Notes under the pieces: model-generated
What the model saw: only the letters and a program-made list of their open reading frames with translations
What the model was told of the DNA's origin: nothing
Databases searched by the model: none
Shown here: positions 34,679 to 42,639 of the stretch, piece by piece
Layout: every line of letters starts with the position of its first letter
Numbering within the stretch: the stretch's first letter is position 1
Assembly (NCBI GenBank): GCA_947168585.1
Contig: CAMVMK010000007.1
Location: 1-64,000 of the forward strand
Origin: an uncultured Fretibacterium sp.
GTDB lineage: Bacteria > Synergistota > Synergistia > Synergistales > Aminobacteriaceae
Length of the DNA: 64,000 nucleotides
Direction of reading: 5' to 3'
Program-made: the position numbers and the translations under genes

Positions 34679-35986
34679 ATGACTAAATCGTTATTTTCAA
34701 TTCCGTCTGATGAGCCGCTCGCCGCCCGAATGAGACCGCAGACCCTTGAAGAATTTGCAGGCCAAGAACATTTAATTGCGCCGGGAAAAATTTTGCGTAA
34801 CATTATCGAAGGCGACAGAATACCCTCAATGATTTTTTGGGGGCCTCCTGGCGTGGGGAAAACTACACTCGCAAGCATTATCGCAAGAAAAACGCAGGCT
34901 TCATTTATAAATTTTTCTGCTGTAACGAGCGGAATTAAAGAAATCCGCGAAATCATGAAGCAGGCTGACGCAAATAAAAATTTCGGTGAAAGAACTATTG
35001 TTTTTGTTGACGAAATTCACAGATTTAACAAGGCTCAACAGGACGCTTTTCTGCCGTTTGTCGAGAAAGGCAGCATTATTTTAATCGGTGCTACAACTGA
35101 AAATCCTTCGTTTGAAATTAACGGGGCTTTGTTGTCGCGCTGTAAAGTTTTTGTGTTAAAGGCTCTCAGCGTTGATGATGTCGTGAAATTATTAGAGCGG
35201 GGCTTAAAAGTTTTAGGCGAAAATTTTTACGCTGACGAAGAAATTTTGAAAGCTATTGCAGTTTTTTCAAACGGCGATGCCCGTGCTGCTTTATCTTTGC
35301 TTGAGATGACAGCTATAAACAGCAGCGAAGATGATAACGGAAAAATTGTAATTACTAAAGAAATTTTAGAGCAGTGTACTTCAAAAAAATCGCTTTTATA
35401 TGATAAAAACGGAGAAGAACATTACAATTTAATTTCAGCTTTGCATAAATCTATGAGAAATTCCGACCCTGACGCGGCTGTCTATTGGCTTGCAAGAATG
35501 TTAGAGGCCGGAGAAGATCCGTTATATATTGCGCGGCGTGTTGTGAGATTTGCGAGTGAGGATATCGGACTTGCTGAACCTAACGCCCTTTCTATGGCTG
35601 TAGCGGCTTATCAGGCCTGCCATTTTTTAGGTATGCCGGAATGTAACGTGCATTTAACTCAAGCTGTCGTTCATATGTCGATAGCTCCGAAATCTAACGC
35701 CCTCGATGTCGCTTATATGCGGGCAAGAAAAGACGCTTTAGAAAATATCGCCGAACCTGTTCCGCTTAATATCCGCAATGCTCCGACTAAATTAATGCGT
35801 GAACTTGAATACGGCAAAGGCTATAAATTTGCTCACGATTACGAAAATAAAATTACTGACATGCAATGCCTGCCGGACGCTTTGAAAGACCGCGAATATT
35901 ACACTCCGACAGAACAGGGGCAGGAAATTAATTACAAAAAAAGGCTCGAACAGATTAAAAATTGGAAAGCTAACTTAAAAGCATAA
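34679..35986 (+). CDS. rarA: Replication-associated recombination protein RarA (MgsA)
   Basis: A 435-aa AAA+ ATPase of the clamp-loader superfamily acting at stalled forks. Visible: PLAARMRPQTLEEFAGQEHL, Walker A WGPPGVGKTTLASIIA, Walker B VFVDEIHRFNKAQQDAFLPF, sensor 1 IGATTENPSFEINGALLSRC, and the C-terminal tetramerisation part (DPDAAVYWLARMLEAGEDPL, RRVVRFASEDIGLAEPNAL). Length is normal. The ribosome site is weak. It is 9 nt upstream of uvrC, giving a DNA-repair pair. Confidence 0.96.
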   Translation: MTKSLFSIPSDEPLAARMRPQTLEEFAGQEHLIAPGKILRNIIEGDRIPSMIFWGPPGVGKTTLASIIARKTQASFINFSAVTSGIKEIREIMKQADANKNFGERTIVFVDEIHRFNKAQQDAFLPFVEKGSIILIGATTENPSFEINGALLSRCKVFVLKALSVDDVVKLLERGLKVLGENFYADEEILKAIAVFSNGDARAALSLLEMTAINSSEDDNGKIVITKEILEQCTSKKSLLYDKNGEEHYNLISALHKSMRNSDPDAAVYWLARMLEAGEDPLYIARRVVRFASEDIGLAEPNALSMAVAAYQACHFLGMPECNVHLTQAVVHMSIAPKSNALDVAYMRARKDALENIAEPVPLNIRNAPTKLMRELEYGKGYKFAHDYENKITDMQCLPDALKDREYYTPTEQGQEINYKKRLEQIKNWKANLKA

Positions 35987-35995
35987 AATAAAATT

Positions 35996-37453
35996 ATGAA
36001 AGAAAAAATCGCAGCAATCTTAAAAACTCTTCCCGAACGTCCCGGCGTTTATCTAATGAGAGACGCTGAAGGAAAAATTATTTATGTCGGTAAAGCTATT
36101 AAATTAAAACGCCGCGTGTCGTCTTATTTCAGGCACACTCATTTATCATCGCGGTTAAATAAACTTGTCTCTTTAATCGAAGATATTTCTATAATCAGAA
36201 CTGAAACCGAAGCCGAAGCCTTAATCGTTGAAGCTAAATTAATACGCCGTTATTCGCCGTTCTTTAATATAGCTTTGAAGATGAGCGATAAATATCCATA
36301 CATAAAAATCACTGATGAAGATTTTCCGCGCCTCGAAATTACACGGCATAAATGTAATGACGGTGCTGTATATTTAGGTCCTTTTGTTGACGCAGGAAAT
36401 ATCAGAAATTTAATGAGGCTTTCAGAAAGATATTTCCCGCTTAGGGTCTGCCGCTCGAAAATTAAACCTGACAAAAATAAAAGACCTTGCGTTGAATATA
36501 ATTTAGGCCGCTCAATGGGTGCCTGCGCCGCTTTGTGTTCAAAGGACGAATATAGAGAAAGAGTTGCGGATTTAATTTTATTATTCGAGGGAAAATCCGC
36601 CGAATTAGTTGAAAGATTACGCGAACGAATGAGCCTCGCCGCCCAAAATTTAGAATTTGAAAAGGCCGCTCATTTTCGTGATACTATCCGTGCAATTTGG
36701 AAGTTGTCGCGTCAGCAAATTTCCTCAGCTCTGCAGGAAGATTTAGACTCCGAAACTTGGAACGTCTTAAATCGAATTCAAAAAATTTTAGGGCTTAAAA
36801 CTTTAGCATGGAGAATTGACGCTTTCGATATTTCGCACACTCACGGCCACGACACTTACGGCTGTTGCGTAGTCTTTGAACAGGGACGGCCTAACCCGAA
36901 TTTATATAGAAGATTTAAGATAAAATCTATTGATGACGGCGAAATTAATGACTTTCAATCTATTTACGAAACTGTTAAACGCCGTTATTCTCACGTTATA
37001 AATAATTCTGAGCCCGCTCCGCAGTTAGCTTTGATTGACGGCGGTCCTATTCAGCTTGAATATGCCGAAAGAGCTTTGAAAGAATTAAATTTCGATTTAC
37101 CTTTAATAGCGTTGGCCGAACGTGAAGAATTAATTTTTTTGCCCGGCCGACCTGACGAGCCTTTAAGACTTGAATTCAGCGATCCGGCTCTGCAGTTGTT
37201 TCAAAGAATCCGCGATGAAGTTCACCGTTACGCAATCACTACTCACAGACGAGCTCGAAATAAACACATGAGAGACTCAAAACTTTTTCATATTAACGGT
37301 CTGGGCAGGAAAAAAGTTGTTGACTTAATCGTTAAATTCGGTTCAGCAAGCAAAATAGCCGCTCTCAGCCCCGAAGATTTACAGCAGGTTTCAGGTATAG
37401 GGCCGGTCTTAGCGCGAAAAATCCTTGAGGAGTTAGGTGTTAAGGGTGAGTAA
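35996..37453 (+). CDS. uvrC: Excinuclease ABC subunit C (short form)
   Basis: Nucleotide-excision-repair nuclease that makes both incisions. Domains in order: GIY-YIG (residues 10-90, PGVYLMRDAEGKIIYVGKAI), a Cys-rich segment (CVEYNLGRSMGACAALC), a UVR motif (LEFEKAAHFRDTIRAI), the RNase H-like endonuclease (FDISHTHGHDTYGCCVVFEQ, LALIDGGPIQLEYAE, RDEVHRYAITTHR) and a C-terminal helix-hairpin-helix (LQQVSGIGPVLARKILEELG). At 485 aa it is over 100 residues shorter than most UvrC proteins, mainly in the central region. The last codons (EELGVKGE) coincide with heptad-repeat copy J. It ends 5 bp from a convergent gene. Confidence 0.94.
   Translation: MKEKIAAILKTLPERPGVYLMRDAEGKIIYVGKAIKLKRRVSSYFRHTHLSSRLNKLVSLIEDISIIRTETEAEALIVEAKLIRRYSPFFNIALKMSDKYPYIKITDEDFPRLEITRHKCNDGAVYLGPFVDAGNIRNLMRLSERYFPLRVCRSKIKPDKNKRPCVEYNLGRSMGACAALCSKDEYRERVADLILLFEGKSAELVERLRERMSLAAQNLEFEKAAHFRDTIRAIWKLSRQQISSALQEDLDSETWNVLNRIQKILGLKTLAWRIDAFDISHTHGHDTYGCCVVFEQGRPNPNLYRRFKIKSIDDGEINDFQSIYETVKRRYSHVINNSEPAPQLALIDGGPIQLEYAERALKELNFDLPLIALAEREELIFLPGRPDEPLRLEFSDPALQLFQRIRDEVHRYAITTHRRARNKHMRDSKLFHINGLGRKKVVDLIVKFGSASKIAALSPEDLQQVSGIGPVLARKILEELGVKGE
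37427..37450 (+). repeat. Heptad-repeat element J at the 3' end of uvrC
   Basis: GAGGAGTTAGGTGTTAAGGGTGAG: three to four units forming the final codons of uvrC (EELGVKGE). The repeat seems to have contributed the stop-proximal sequence. Confidence 0.6.
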
Positions 37454-37458
37454 TTCAC

Positions 37459-38187
37459 TTAGCAGACATAATCGCGGCTGTTTGCACTCGTAAGCTGCTC
37501 AATATTATTTATGATATTCGAGTTAAGTCCCATAGCCTTAGCTAATTTGTCTAAATATCTTTTTTCGGCTTCAGTGTCGACCTCGATAGCCATTAATGAC
37601 GCTGAATAAACCTGCGCCGCAAGTTCCGGACGGCCTCTGACCGCTGCAACGATTTTCGCCGTTTCCATCGGGCCCTGCAATTTTGAAATTACGTAATTAA
37701 CTCCGTCTTGGCCTGCTCCTGATGATTGAAGATTAGTCATGATTTTATTAATTTCTTGAGGATCGACTTGGCCGTCAGCTTTTGCTGCGTCGATCATTGC
37801 CGTTAAAATTATTTCTGCATCGCTCGCCTGCTGCTGCGGTGAAGGCTGAGTGTAAGTCATAGTCTGCTGCTGTTGTGTTGAAGACGAGCTTGAAGAATTT
37901 TTGAGTGCCTTGTAAGCCAACATTCCTAAAAGTCCCATCATTCCGCCGCCGAGAGCGTTAGCAGTTGTGCTTCTTGAACCTCCGAGCAAAGTCCCGAGTA
38001 ATGCTCCGACTCCGCCTGCCGCTAAATTATCTCCGCCGACCCTTTGAGTCATGCTCTGCCCCGCGCCCATTAAAGAGCCGAGTAAATCTTGAATTCCTCC
38101 GCCAGCGTTTGACATTCTCGAACTTGCCGCCGGTGATGACGACATTGTGCCCTGTACCATTGAGCCTAACAAACTCATGAAATCCAT
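37459..38187 (-). CDS. DUF533 / TerB-like protein
   Basis: A 242-aa protein resembling the YebE/DUF533 family. The N-terminal half is Gly/Ser/Met-rich with a possible membrane-inserting stretch (NALGGGMMGLLGMLAYKALK), then a Gln/Ser linker. The C-terminal half (residues about 118-235) is the helical TerB-like domain (DAEIILTAMIDAAKADGQVD, EINKIMTNLQSSG, YSASLMAIEVDTEAEKRYLD), with an acidic motif that may bind a metal. The molecular role is unknown; relatives are inner-membrane stress-associated proteins. AAAGGAG lies upstream of the ATG. Confidence 0.85.
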   Translation of the reverse strand: MDFMSLLGSMVQGTMSSSPAASSRMSNAGGGIQDLLGSLMGAGQSMTQRVGGDNLAAGGVGALLGTLLGGSRSTTANALGGGMMGLLGMLAYKALKNSSSSSSTQQQQTMTYTQPSPQQQASDAEIILTAMIDAAKADGQVDPQEINKIMTNLQSSGAGQDGVNYVISKLQGPMETAKIVAAVRGRPELAAQVYSASLMAIEVDTEAEKRYLDKLAKAMGLNSNIINNIEQLTSANSRDYVC

Positions 38188-38256
38188 GAAAAAATTTCTC
38201 CTTTTTTAATGAAAATTTTAATTTATTCTTAAAAAATATTATACAATTAAAAAATT

Positions 38257-38826
38257 ATGAGCAGACTTAAAAAATTATTAATAAGAAACCTTATGCGCGG
38301 CCGACAAAAAAATTTATCTAAATATTATATTAAAGAAGCAAGCAAAAATATTCAGGAGCAGATTTTTTCGTCGGAACTTTATAAAAACGCAAAAAAAATT
38401 TTTACTTACGTCAGCATGCCTCGCGAACCTTCAACGATCGAAATTATAGAGCAGGCTTTTAACGAGGGCAAAGAAGTTTACGTGCCTAAATGCGAGGGTC
38501 TTAATATGTACGCTGTTAAAATTTATAATCTCGATGATTTAAGGCCGGGAAAACTTGGAATTTTAGAGCCTGACTGGCGTTCAGACAAGCCTGAAAATTT
38601 TTCGGAGACTTTGACTGCAAAAGAATTTGATTTAATTATCGTTCCTTGTCTTTCGGCTTATTTTGACGGAAGAAGACTCGGACACGGAATGGGCTATTAT
38701 GATAGATTTTTAGCGGACTGCAGAAAAAATAAAAATATAATCTGCCTTTGCTTTTATAAAATGTTAAGGTCAGATATTCCGATGAATGAAGATGACGTTT
38801 ATGTTTCAAAAGTTATCTCGGACTAA
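38257..38826 (+). CDS. 5-formyltetrahydrofolate cyclo-ligase
   Basis: A 189-aa enzyme converting 5-formyl-THF to 5,10-methenyl-THF with ATP. The signature motif is GRRLGHGMGYYDRFLADCRK; also FTYVSMPREPSTIEIIEQAF and YVPKCEG. There is no ribosome site: TATTAT/TATACA at 38237-38245 puts the transcription start only a few bases before the ATG, so the mRNA may be leaderless. It is a short gene with a plain promoter, divergent from the DUF533 gene. Confidence 0.92.
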   Translation: MSRLKKLLIRNLMRGRQKNLSKYYIKEASKNIQEQIFSSELYKNAKKIFTYVSMPREPSTIEIIEQAFNEGKEVYVPKCEGLNMYAVKIYNLDDLRPGKLGILEPDWRSDKPENFSETLTAKEFDLIIVPCLSAYFDGRRLGHGMGYYDRFLADCRKNKNIICLCFYKMLRSDIPMNEDDVYVSKVISD

Positions 38827-38862
38827 AAATAAAAAATTTTTTAAGAACGGAGCTTTTTAATC

Positions 38863-40002
38863 ATGAAAAAATTTTTAGGTCTTTTCATCGCGGTGAGTTT
38901 TATTTTAATTTTCCCGATGATTTCGTGCGCTTTTTTAGAGGACGTTCCAGAAGAAATTGAAAGAGAGCTGCAAGTTTTAATCGAACAGGCTAAGGACGGC
39001 GATACAGGCTCAAACAGAAAACTTCACCGCGAACTTAATCTTTATCAGAGCTTGGACTTATCGAGACATTCTAAAGACGAAATTTTAAGCCGCATAGAAA
39101 AACTTATAAGCTCCGGAAATTTTCCTGAATATGTTTTAGAGCGCGGCGAATATTCCTACACTCCTAACCAAAATTATTTATATCTCTCAGGAAGAAATGT
39201 AAATATGTATTCGCACCCCGTCTTAGATTCTTCGCTTTCAATCGCAAAATTTAATTCCGGCGGCGTTGACTACCTTATTAATTTAGGCGAATGGAAAACT
39301 CAAAGCGGACTTTTATGGGTCTTTGCACAGTCCCGCGAAACAGGTATAACCGGCTGGCTCGAACGCAGAAATGTTCATTTTGTCCCTAATTATAAATTTC
39401 AAGATTTTATTTCAGACATCACAAGCGGCCTGGCAGGCTACAACGTTACGACAATCCAAGAAACTCAAAAAGGCTCAGAAGCTATAAATTCGGCGGCTGT
39501 TAATTATAATAATTACACGAAAAATTTAGAGAGAAATATTTTAGCAGACATAAAATTATCTAAGAGCGGCAGCATCAACGCTAAGGCAAGTCTTAGAGAC
39601 AGGCTCGATTACTTCAACAGGATAGCAAAACGTCCGGCATTCGCTAAAAAATCATGGCACGAAAATGACGCTTACACTCAACAGTTAATAAAACAGAAAA
39701 AAATTTCCGGGCATTTATTCAGAGCAGGCTATAAATATGATGAGAGCGGAATCGTAATAATTACTCCTGACGCGGCGAATATCCGCCAAGAACCTGACGC
39801 GGATTCAAAAAGATTAGCCGGAACAAAACCGAACACTCCTTTAAGATATTTAGGAGAGAGGCTCAATAAGCAGGGCGAAAAATGGTATTTAGTTGACGAC
39901 AACAAAGGCAACATCGGCTGGGTTATTGAAAGAGTTATCGAGATTATTCCTATTGAAGCTGTAAAATTTTTTGCGGATCAAATTGAAAAAGCACTTCTTT
40001 AA
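38863..40002 (+). CDS. Exported protein with two SH3-type domains
   Basis: A 379-aa protein with a signal peptide (LFIAVSFILIFPMISCAFLE); the Cys in MISC could be a lipobox. The first SH3b-like domain lies at about 107-175 (NYLYLSGRNVNMYSHPVLDS, GITGWLERRNVHFVP) and the second at about 298-370 (VIITPDAANIRQEPDADSKR, NIGWVIERVIEII), with a helical linker between. Bacterial SH3 pairs usually bind peptidoglycan, so this is probably a periplasmic wall-associated protein with no catalytic domain visible. It lies 36 nt downstream of the folate gene. Confidence 0.8.
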   Translation: MKKFLGLFIAVSFILIFPMISCAFLEDVPEEIERELQVLIEQAKDGDTGSNRKLHRELNLYQSLDLSRHSKDEILSRIEKLISSGNFPEYVLERGEYSYTPNQNYLYLSGRNVNMYSHPVLDSSLSIAKFNSGGVDYLINLGEWKTQSGLLWVFAQSRETGITGWLERRNVHFVPNYKFQDFISDITSGLAGYNVTTIQETQKGSEAINSAAVNYNNYTKNLERNILADIKLSKSGSINAKASLRDRLDYFNRIAKRPAFAKKSWHENDAYTQQLIKQKKISGHLFRAGYKYDESGIVIITPDAANIRQEPDADSKRLAGTKPNTPLRYLGERLNKQGEKWYLVDDNKGNIGWVIERVIEIIPIEAVKFFADQIEKALL

Positions 40003-40070
40003 GTTAGGAGTTAGGAGTGAGGAATTAGGAGTTTTTTCGTTCCTAAATTTTCTAATTTATGCTTGCTTTT
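40003..40070. repeat. Heptad-repeat hairpin element K
   Basis: GTTAGGAGTTAGGAGTGAGG, AATTAGGAG, a T6 loop, then TTCCTAAATTTTCTAATTTA. It begins directly after the SH3 gene stop and probably acts as its terminator. Confidence 0.8.
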
Positions 40071-40072
40071 AG

Positions 40073-40078
40073 TATAAT
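40073..40078 (+). promoter_or_regulatory. -10 element upstream of uxaB
   Basis: A perfect TATAAT 56 bp before the uxaB ATG; the -35 region is weak (TTCTAA at 17-bp spacing). It lies directly after repeat element K. Confidence 0.4.
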
Positions 40079-40133
40079 ATAAACACTTCCGAAATTTTTA
40101 AGAATTAATTTAAGAAAGGAGAAAAATTCTTTC

Positions 40134-41624
40134 ATGGCATTATTAAACTATAAAGTTTTAGCAGAGTCAGGCTACAAAGGCTACGTTCTCAAGGACGCTC
40201 CGGAAAAAGTTATGCAGTTCGGCGAGGGAAATTTCCTCCGCGCTTTCGTTGATTATTTTTTTGACATCGCTAACGAAAAAGCAGGCTTCAACGGCAAAGT
40301 CGTTTTAGTTCAGCCTATAGCTTCGGGTCTCACGAAAATGATCGACGACCAAGAGGGGCTCTACACTCTTTATTTAAGAGGAAGCGAAAAGGGCGAGAAA
40401 GTTGACTTAAAGCGCGTAATTTCTTCATGCAGTCGCGGCCTTAATCCTTACGATGCAGGCGGTTGGGATAAAGTTTTAGAGCTTGCGAGAAGCAAAGATT
40501 TAGAGATTGTCGTCAGCAACACCACCGAAGCCGGAATCGTTTACGATGAGGGCAGCAAATTCGACCAGGTTCCTCCGAACAGTTTCCCTGCGAAATTAAC
40601 GAGAGTTTTATATGAAAGATTCAAAGCCGGACTTGACGGACTTGTTATTTTAAGCTGCGAGTTAATCGACAACAACGGCAAAGAATTATTAAAGTGCGTC
40701 AATAAACACATTGACGACTGGAAACTCGGCGCAGACTTCAAAGACTGGGTAAACAACAAAAATATTTTCTGCTCGACCTTAGTCGATAGAATCGTTCCCG
40801 GCCGTATCCGCGACCCGAAAGAACTTGAAGCACTCAACAAAGCTAACGGCTATGAAGATAATTTGCTCGATGTCGGCGAAGTTTTCGGTGTTTGGGTCAT
40901 CGAAGGACCTGCAGGACTTGAAGATAAACTTCCTTTCAAGAAAGCCGGAGTTCCTGTCCATGTTGTGCCGGACGTAACGCCTTACAAGAAACGCAAAGTC
41001 AGAATCTTAAACGGTGCTCATACAGGTTTCGTACCAGGAGCTTATTTAGCAGGCTTTGACATTGTCCGCGACTGTATGCACGATGATGTTATTAAAAACT
41101 TTATGAACAAAATGCTCTATGACGAAATTATCCCGACGCTTCCTCTCGATAAAAAAGACTTGAACGATTTCGCCGCCGCCGTTCAGGACAGATTTAATAA
41201 TCCGTTCGTAAATCATGAACTCATGAGCATTTCTCTTAACTCGACTTCAAAATGGCGCGCCCGTAACATGCCGAGCCTTCTTGAATATGTCGAGGAGAAA
41301 AAAGCTCTTCCTCCGTGCCTCACTATGAGCCTTGCTGCTTATATCGCTTTCTATTCAAGCAACATTAAAGAACTCAACGACAAAGGACTCGTCTGCGCCC
41401 GCGAAAAGAACGAGTATACAATCAGCGACGACCGCTGGGCACTCGAATTTTATTTTGCTCATAAAGACGACTCTCCGGAAGCACTTGTTCACGCAGTCTT
41501 GACGAACACAGAAATGTGGGGACAGGACTTAACGAAAATTGCAGGACTTGAAGCCGCGGTTGTCGAAGGCTTGAAAAAGATTCGCAGCGAAGGAGCTAAG
41601 GCCGCTTTCAAGAGCGTAATCTAA
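40134..41624 (+). CDS. uxaB: Tagaturonate reductase
   Basis: A 496-aa NAD-dependent polyol-dehydrogenase-family enzyme that interconverts tagaturonate and altronate in galacturonate breakdown. Motifs: MQFGEGNFLRAFVDYFFDIA (dinucleotide site), IVVSNTTEAGIVYD, CSTLVDRIVPGRI, KKRKVRILNGAHTGFVPGAY with the catalytic Lys and His, and NSTSKWRARNMPSLLEY. Fructuronate reductase (uxuB) is related, but the sequence fits UxaB better. Codon use is richer in C-ending codons than its neighbours, suggesting high expression. AAGGAG lies before the ATG. No other uronate genes are adjacent. Confidence 0.9.
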   Translation: MALLNYKVLAESGYKGYVLKDAPEKVMQFGEGNFLRAFVDYFFDIANEKAGFNGKVVLVQPIASGLTKMIDDQEGLYTLYLRGSEKGEKVDLKRVISSCSRGLNPYDAGGWDKVLELARSKDLEIVVSNTTEAGIVYDEGSKFDQVPPNSFPAKLTRVLYERFKAGLDGLVILSCELIDNNGKELLKCVNKHIDDWKLGADFKDWVNNKNIFCSTLVDRIVPGRIRDPKELEALNKANGYEDNLLDVGEVFGVWVIEGPAGLEDKLPFKKAGVPVHVVPDVTPYKKRKVRILNGAHTGFVPGAYLAGFDIVRDCMHDDVIKNFMNKMLYDEIIPTLPLDKKDLNDFAAAVQDRFNNPFVNHELMSISLNSTSKWRARNMPSLLEYVEEKKALPPCLTMSLAAYIAFYSSNIKELNDKGLVCAREKNEYTISDDRWALEFYFAHKDDSPEALVHAVLTNTEMWGQDLTKIAGLEAAVVEGLKKIRSEGAKAAFKSVI

Positions 41625-41628
41625 TTCA

Positions 41629-41686
41629 GTTAGGAGTGAGGAGTTAGGAGTGAGGAGTTTTTTTAATTTCCCGCTTCTAATTCCTT
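41629..41686. repeat. Heptad-repeat hairpin element L (convergent)
   Basis: TTAGGAGTGAGGAGTTAGGA, GTGAGGAG, a T7 loop, then CCCGCTTCTAATTCC. It fills the gap between the convergent uxaB and aldo/keto reductase genes and probably serves as terminator for both. Confidence 0.8.
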
Positions 41687-42515
41687 AAATTTTAATTCTA
41701 ATTCTGTCAGGGTGTTCACCGCTCCAGCCTGACGGGGGCATATTCTCAAGCCTTGAAATATCTTCCGGCGAAAGACTGAAATTCAAGCACTCTAAATTTT
41801 CTTTTAATCTTTCCGTTGATGACGCTTTCGGCAAAGGCATAACGCCTTCTTCAATGCAAAATCTCAAGCAGATTTGAGCCGTTGTAACGTGATATTTTTC
41901 AGCAAGTTCGATAATTAATTCGTCATTCGAGACCCGGCCGCGTGCTATAGGGCTCCAAGCCTGAAGCAAAATTTTTTTCTCGCGGTAATAATTCAGAGCA
42001 AAAGTCTGAGTATGTCCGGGGTGAAATTCAAGTTGAGCAACAGCCGGAAAAACTTTAGAATTTTTTATGATATTTTCAGCGTGATACGGCAAAAAATTGC
42101 TGAGGCCAAGAGCGCGGATTTTTTTCTGCTCATAAAATTCTTCGAGTGCCTTCCAAGTTTCTAAATCAATTTCTCGCCAGTCTTCCCTGTTATCTATATC
42201 AGGTCTCGGCCAATGAATCATAAAAACGTCGACATAATCTGATTCAAGATTTTCGAGAGTTTTATTGAAAGCCGTCTTAGTTTTTTCGTAGCCTAAATCG
42301 AATTTCCAAAGTTTTGAAGCTATAAAAAAATTTTCGCGTTTAAGTCCGCTGAGTTTAATAGCTTCCGCGATATTTTTTTCAGTTCCGTAAAAAGACGCTG
42401 TGTCAAAATATCTATAACCTGCTTCAATAGCTTTGAGGATCGCGCCTGTTTCTGATTTATAAGTTCCGAATCCGATTTCAGGAAATTCGAGGCCGTTATT
42501 TAATTTGAATTTCAT
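41685..42515 (-). CDS. Aldo/keto reductase
   Basis: A 276-aa NADPH-dependent oxidoreductase of the AKR superfamily (2,5-diketogluconate reductase-like size). The catalytic tetrad is visible: Asp in YRYFDTASFYGTE, Tyr in the same motif, Lys in FFIASKLWK, His in VFMIHWPRP. Cofactor-site motifs are LGLSNFLPYHAENI and LPKASSTERLKENLECLNF. The substrate cannot be read from sequence; the neighbouring uronate reductase makes a sugar-acid carbonyl possible. An AAAAGGAGCG ribosome site precedes the ATG. Confidence 0.92.
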   Translation of the reverse strand: MKFKLNNGLEFPEIGFGTYKSETGAILKAIEAGYRYFDTASFYGTEKNIAEAIKLSGLKRENFFIASKLWKFDLGYEKTKTAFNKTLENLESDYVDVFMIHWPRPDIDNREDWREIDLETWKALEEFYEQKKIRALGLSNFLPYHAENIIKNSKVFPAVAQLEFHPGHTQTFALNYYREKKILLQAWSPIARGRVSNDELIIELAEKYHVTTAQICLRFCIEEGVMPLPKASSTERLKENLECLNFSLSPEDISRLENMPPSGWSGEHPDRIRIKI

Positions 42516-42639
42516 AATTTTTTCACGCTCCTTTTTTTAATTTTCTAAATATATTATATTGTGTTTTAATTTTTGCGGTGATATATTTTCAAAAAATTTT
42601 TTTGTTTTATTTGAATTTGAAAGAAGGAAATTTAATTTC

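Noticed and set aside
34390-34956. Minus-strand ORFs of 61 and 99 aa near rarA
   Set aside because: Shadows of the DUF1902-like and rarA genes; no ribosome sites.
42559-42639. Longer cstA start in the track
   Set aside because: The 27-residue leader is out of character for CstA; AAGAAGGAA before ATG 42640 fits better.
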